Shown here piece after piece: positions 62,386 through 64,000 of a DNA stretch of 64,000 bases. The DNA comes from Dyadobacter sp. MSC1_007 (GTDB lineage: Bacteria > Bacteroidota > Bacteroidia > Cytophagales > Spirosomataceae): NCBI RefSeq assembly GCF_023667495.1, contig NZ_JAMOZL010000002.1:248001-312000 (forward strand), written 5' to 3'. Made by a program: the position numbers and the translations under genes. Each line of letters begins with the position of its first letter. The first letter of the stretch is position 1. Below the pieces are notes generated by a model that had not been told where the DNA came from, ran no database searches, and saw only the letters and a program-made list of their open reading frames with translations.

Positions 62386-64000
62386 ATGATTCCTATCCCA
62401 AAACATTCACTCCAACTGGCATTAGCAGCCCTCCTGCTCGGTCACGGCGCCTTTGCGCAATACCCGAAAATTCCATCAGCGGCTAAGAAAACCAGTGATT
62501 CACTTCTTGCGGAAGCTGCGCGGAAGTCGGAAATCGCCTGGCAAAAAGCGCTGCCGATCATACAAGCCGAAGCAAAAAAGGGAAAACCCTATATTCCCTG
62601 GGCAGCACGTCCGGTCGACTTGCCCCAATCCGACATTCCGGCATTTCCCGGAGCGGAAGGAGGCGGTGCATTCAGTTTTGGCGGTCGCGGGGGTAAGGTT
62701 TATGTGGTTAAAAGTCTGGAAGACAGTGGGCCGGGAACGCTCCGCGACGCCTGTGAAAAAGGCGGCGCGCGCATTATCGTGTTCAATGTTGCAGGGATTA
62801 TCCGCTTGAAAACACCGCTGATCATTCGCGCTCCCTACATTACCATTGCCGGACAGACGGCACCGGGCGATGGGGTATGCGTGGCAGGGGAGAGCGTGTG
62901 GATCAACACGCACGACGTGGTGATCCGGCACATGCGTTTCCGCCGGGGCGAGACATTTGTAGGCCGTCGCGACGATTCTATCGGTGGTAATCCGATCGGC
63001 AACATCATGATCGACCACGTTTCGGCGAGCTGGGGACTGGACGAAAATATGTCGATGTACCGGCATATGTATAACGACAGCACCGGTGCACAGGAGCAAA
63101 AGCTACCCACGGTGAACATCACCATTCAGAACTCGATTTTCTCCGAAACACTCGATACCTGGAACCACTCGTTCGGTAGCACGTTAGGAGGCGAAAACTG
63201 CACGTTTATGCGCAACCTGTGGGCCAACAATGCAGGTCGGAACCCGTCTATCGGCTGGTTTGGGATATTCAATTTCGTCAATAATGTAGTTTTTAACTGG
63301 GTACACCGCTCCATCGACGGTGGTGATTACCGGGCTATGTACAACATCATCAACAACTATTTCAAACCCGGGCCTCAGACGCCCAAAGATTCGCCGATCG
63401 GTTATCGCATACTGAAACCAGAAGCCGGCCGCAGCAAACTCGATCACCTTGTATTCGGCCGGGCTTATGTGACGGGAAACATCATGGAAGGCCATGATAA
63501 TGTGACCAAAGACAACTGGAACGGCGGCGTGCAGGTGGAGGATATGCCTAATACCGGTAAATATCGTGATGAGATCAAATGGAACAGCCCGCTGCCCATG
63601 CCGCAGTTCCCGATTATGAGTGCCAAAGAGTCGTTCGACTATGTGATTGCGAATGCTGGCGCAACGCTCCCGAAGCGCGATCCCGTGGATGCACGCGTGA
63701 CCACACAGGTACGTACAGGAAAGATCAATCCGATAGAAGGCGTAACATTGCCGAAAACCCAGTTTGAGCACCGTCGCCTGCCGATCGATTCGTACAAAAA
63801 CGGTATTATCACCGATGTGTCGCAAGTAGGAGGCTATCCGGAATACAAAGGGACAGCTTATCCGGATGCAGACAACGACGGAATGCCTACCGATTGGGAA
63901 AATAAATATGGTTTGAACCCGAACGACGCTTCGGACGCGCAAAAGGACATGAGCGGCGATGGTTATTCCAATATCGAGAAATTCATCAACGGCATTGATC
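62386..64000 (+). CDS. pectate-lyase-like (PL1-type) exported enzyme, 3' end outside window
   Basis: The frame is open from the ATG at 62386 to the window edge (538 codons). A signal peptide ends near GAFAQ. Family blocks start at FPGAEGGGAFSFGGRGGKVYVV, DSGPGTLRDAC, ITIAGQTAPGDGVCVAG, DVVIRHMRFRRGET, NIMIDHVSASWGLDENMS and ENCTFMRNLWANNAGRNP, the right-handed beta-helix pattern of polysaccharide lyase family 1. Near the end a calcium-binding, dockerin-like stretch (DADNDGMPTDWENKYGLNPND) begins. It cleaves pectate-type glycans by elimination in the periplasm or at the cell surface. It is 43 bp after SusD, so it belongs to the second locus. The true length cannot be seen. Confidence 0.85.
   Translation, partial: MIPIPKHSLQLALAALLLGHGAFAQYPKIPSAAKKTSDSLLAEAARKSEIAWQKALPIIQAEAKKGKPYIPWAARPVDLPQSDIPAFPGAEGGGAFSFGGRGGKVYVVKSLEDSGPGTLRDACEKGGARIIVFNVAGIIRLKTPLIIRAPYITIAGQTAPGDGVCVAGESVWINTHDVVIRHMRFRRGETFVGRRDDSIGGNPIGNIMIDHVSASWGLDENMSMYRHMYNDSTGAQEQKLPTVNITIQNSIFSETLDTWNHSFGSTLGGENCTFMRNLWANNAGRNPSIGWFGIFNFVNNVVFNWVHRSIDGGDYRAMYNIINNYFKPGPQTPKDSPIGYRILKPEAGRSKLDHLVFGRAYVTGNIMEGHDNVTKDNWNGGVQVEDMPNTGKYRDEIKWNSPLPMPQFPIMSAKESFDYVIANAGATLPKRDPVDARVTTQVRTGKINPIEGVTLPKTQFEHRRLPIDSYKNGIITDVSQVGGYPEYKGTAYPDADNDGMPTDWENKYGLNPNDASDAQKDMSGDGYSNIEKFINGID

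Noticed and set aside
1-64000. CRISPR arrays, tRNA/rRNA genes, insertion sequences, attachment sites
   Set aside because: I found no repeated spacer structure, no recognisable RNA gene and no transposase or integrase; short tandem or palindromic pieces are accounted for by terminators and operators.

Overview
The window comes from a member of the Bacteroidota, most likely the Cytophagales (a Dyadobacter- or Spirosoma-like genome). The evidence is two SusC/SusD pairs, a protein with a type IX secretion (T9SS) C-terminal domain, many lipoproteins, a periplasmic-propeller sensor kinase, and promoters of the Bacteroidota form TTG-N19-20-TAnnTTTG. The genus is inference. I see no rRNA, tRNA, CRISPR array, transposase or phage gene. 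Many genes appear to start at an internal ATG or GTG rather than at the first possible codon, so several starts given here are trimmed.

Layout. 1-1301: a TetR regulator (cut by the window edge) downstream of a short-chain dehydrogenase with two palindromic operators. 1582-5566: an FtsX/MacB-type permease and an acyltransferase-3 membrane protein. 5725-19470 and on to 20905: a mannoside-utilisation locus with a DUF4185-like lipoprotein, a two-domain class I mannose-6-phosphate isomerase, a GH38-like (DUF5054-type) alpha-mannosidase, a GntR/UTRA regulator, SusC/SusD, a ROK-family protein and a sugar-porter MFS transporter. Copies of TATGT-N4-ACATA stand before its transcription units, so the GntR protein probably controls the whole locus. 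20993-27061: a three-gene set of planctomycete-type cytochrome/DUF1549-DUF1553, DUF1501 and membrane cytochrome/LRR proteins, with a palindromic repeat inside it.

27142-30118: two adjacent genes that together look like a VioB/RebD/StaD-type enzyme split into its N-terminal part and its ferritin-like part, with no other violacein or indolocarbazole gene in view. 30382-34911: a receiver-like protein without its phosphoacceptor Asp, a LuxR-type response regulator and a large periplasmic-propeller histidine kinase. 34957-38253: ribose-5-phosphate isomerase and a secreted T9SS protein. 38330-44962: a complete TetR-controlled RND efflux operon with two matching operators. 45067-48367: an L,D-transpeptidase, an AbiF/Abi_2-family HEPN protein preceded by a compact hairpin RNA candidate, and a DHFR/RibD-like reductase. 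48527-57016: an epimerase, a heterodimeric ABC exporter, several envelope proteins, a GAF histidine kinase and an RHH-like protein. 57447-64000: a second SusC/SusD pair followed by a pectate-lyase-like (PL1-type) enzyme that runs off the window, suggesting a pectin locus.

The observations most worth following are the split VioB-like pair, the AbiF gene with its possible RNA antitoxin, the GntR operator set, and the reuse of one unassigned domain in both the isomerase and the ROK protein. All family calls come from reading the sequence; no database search was run.
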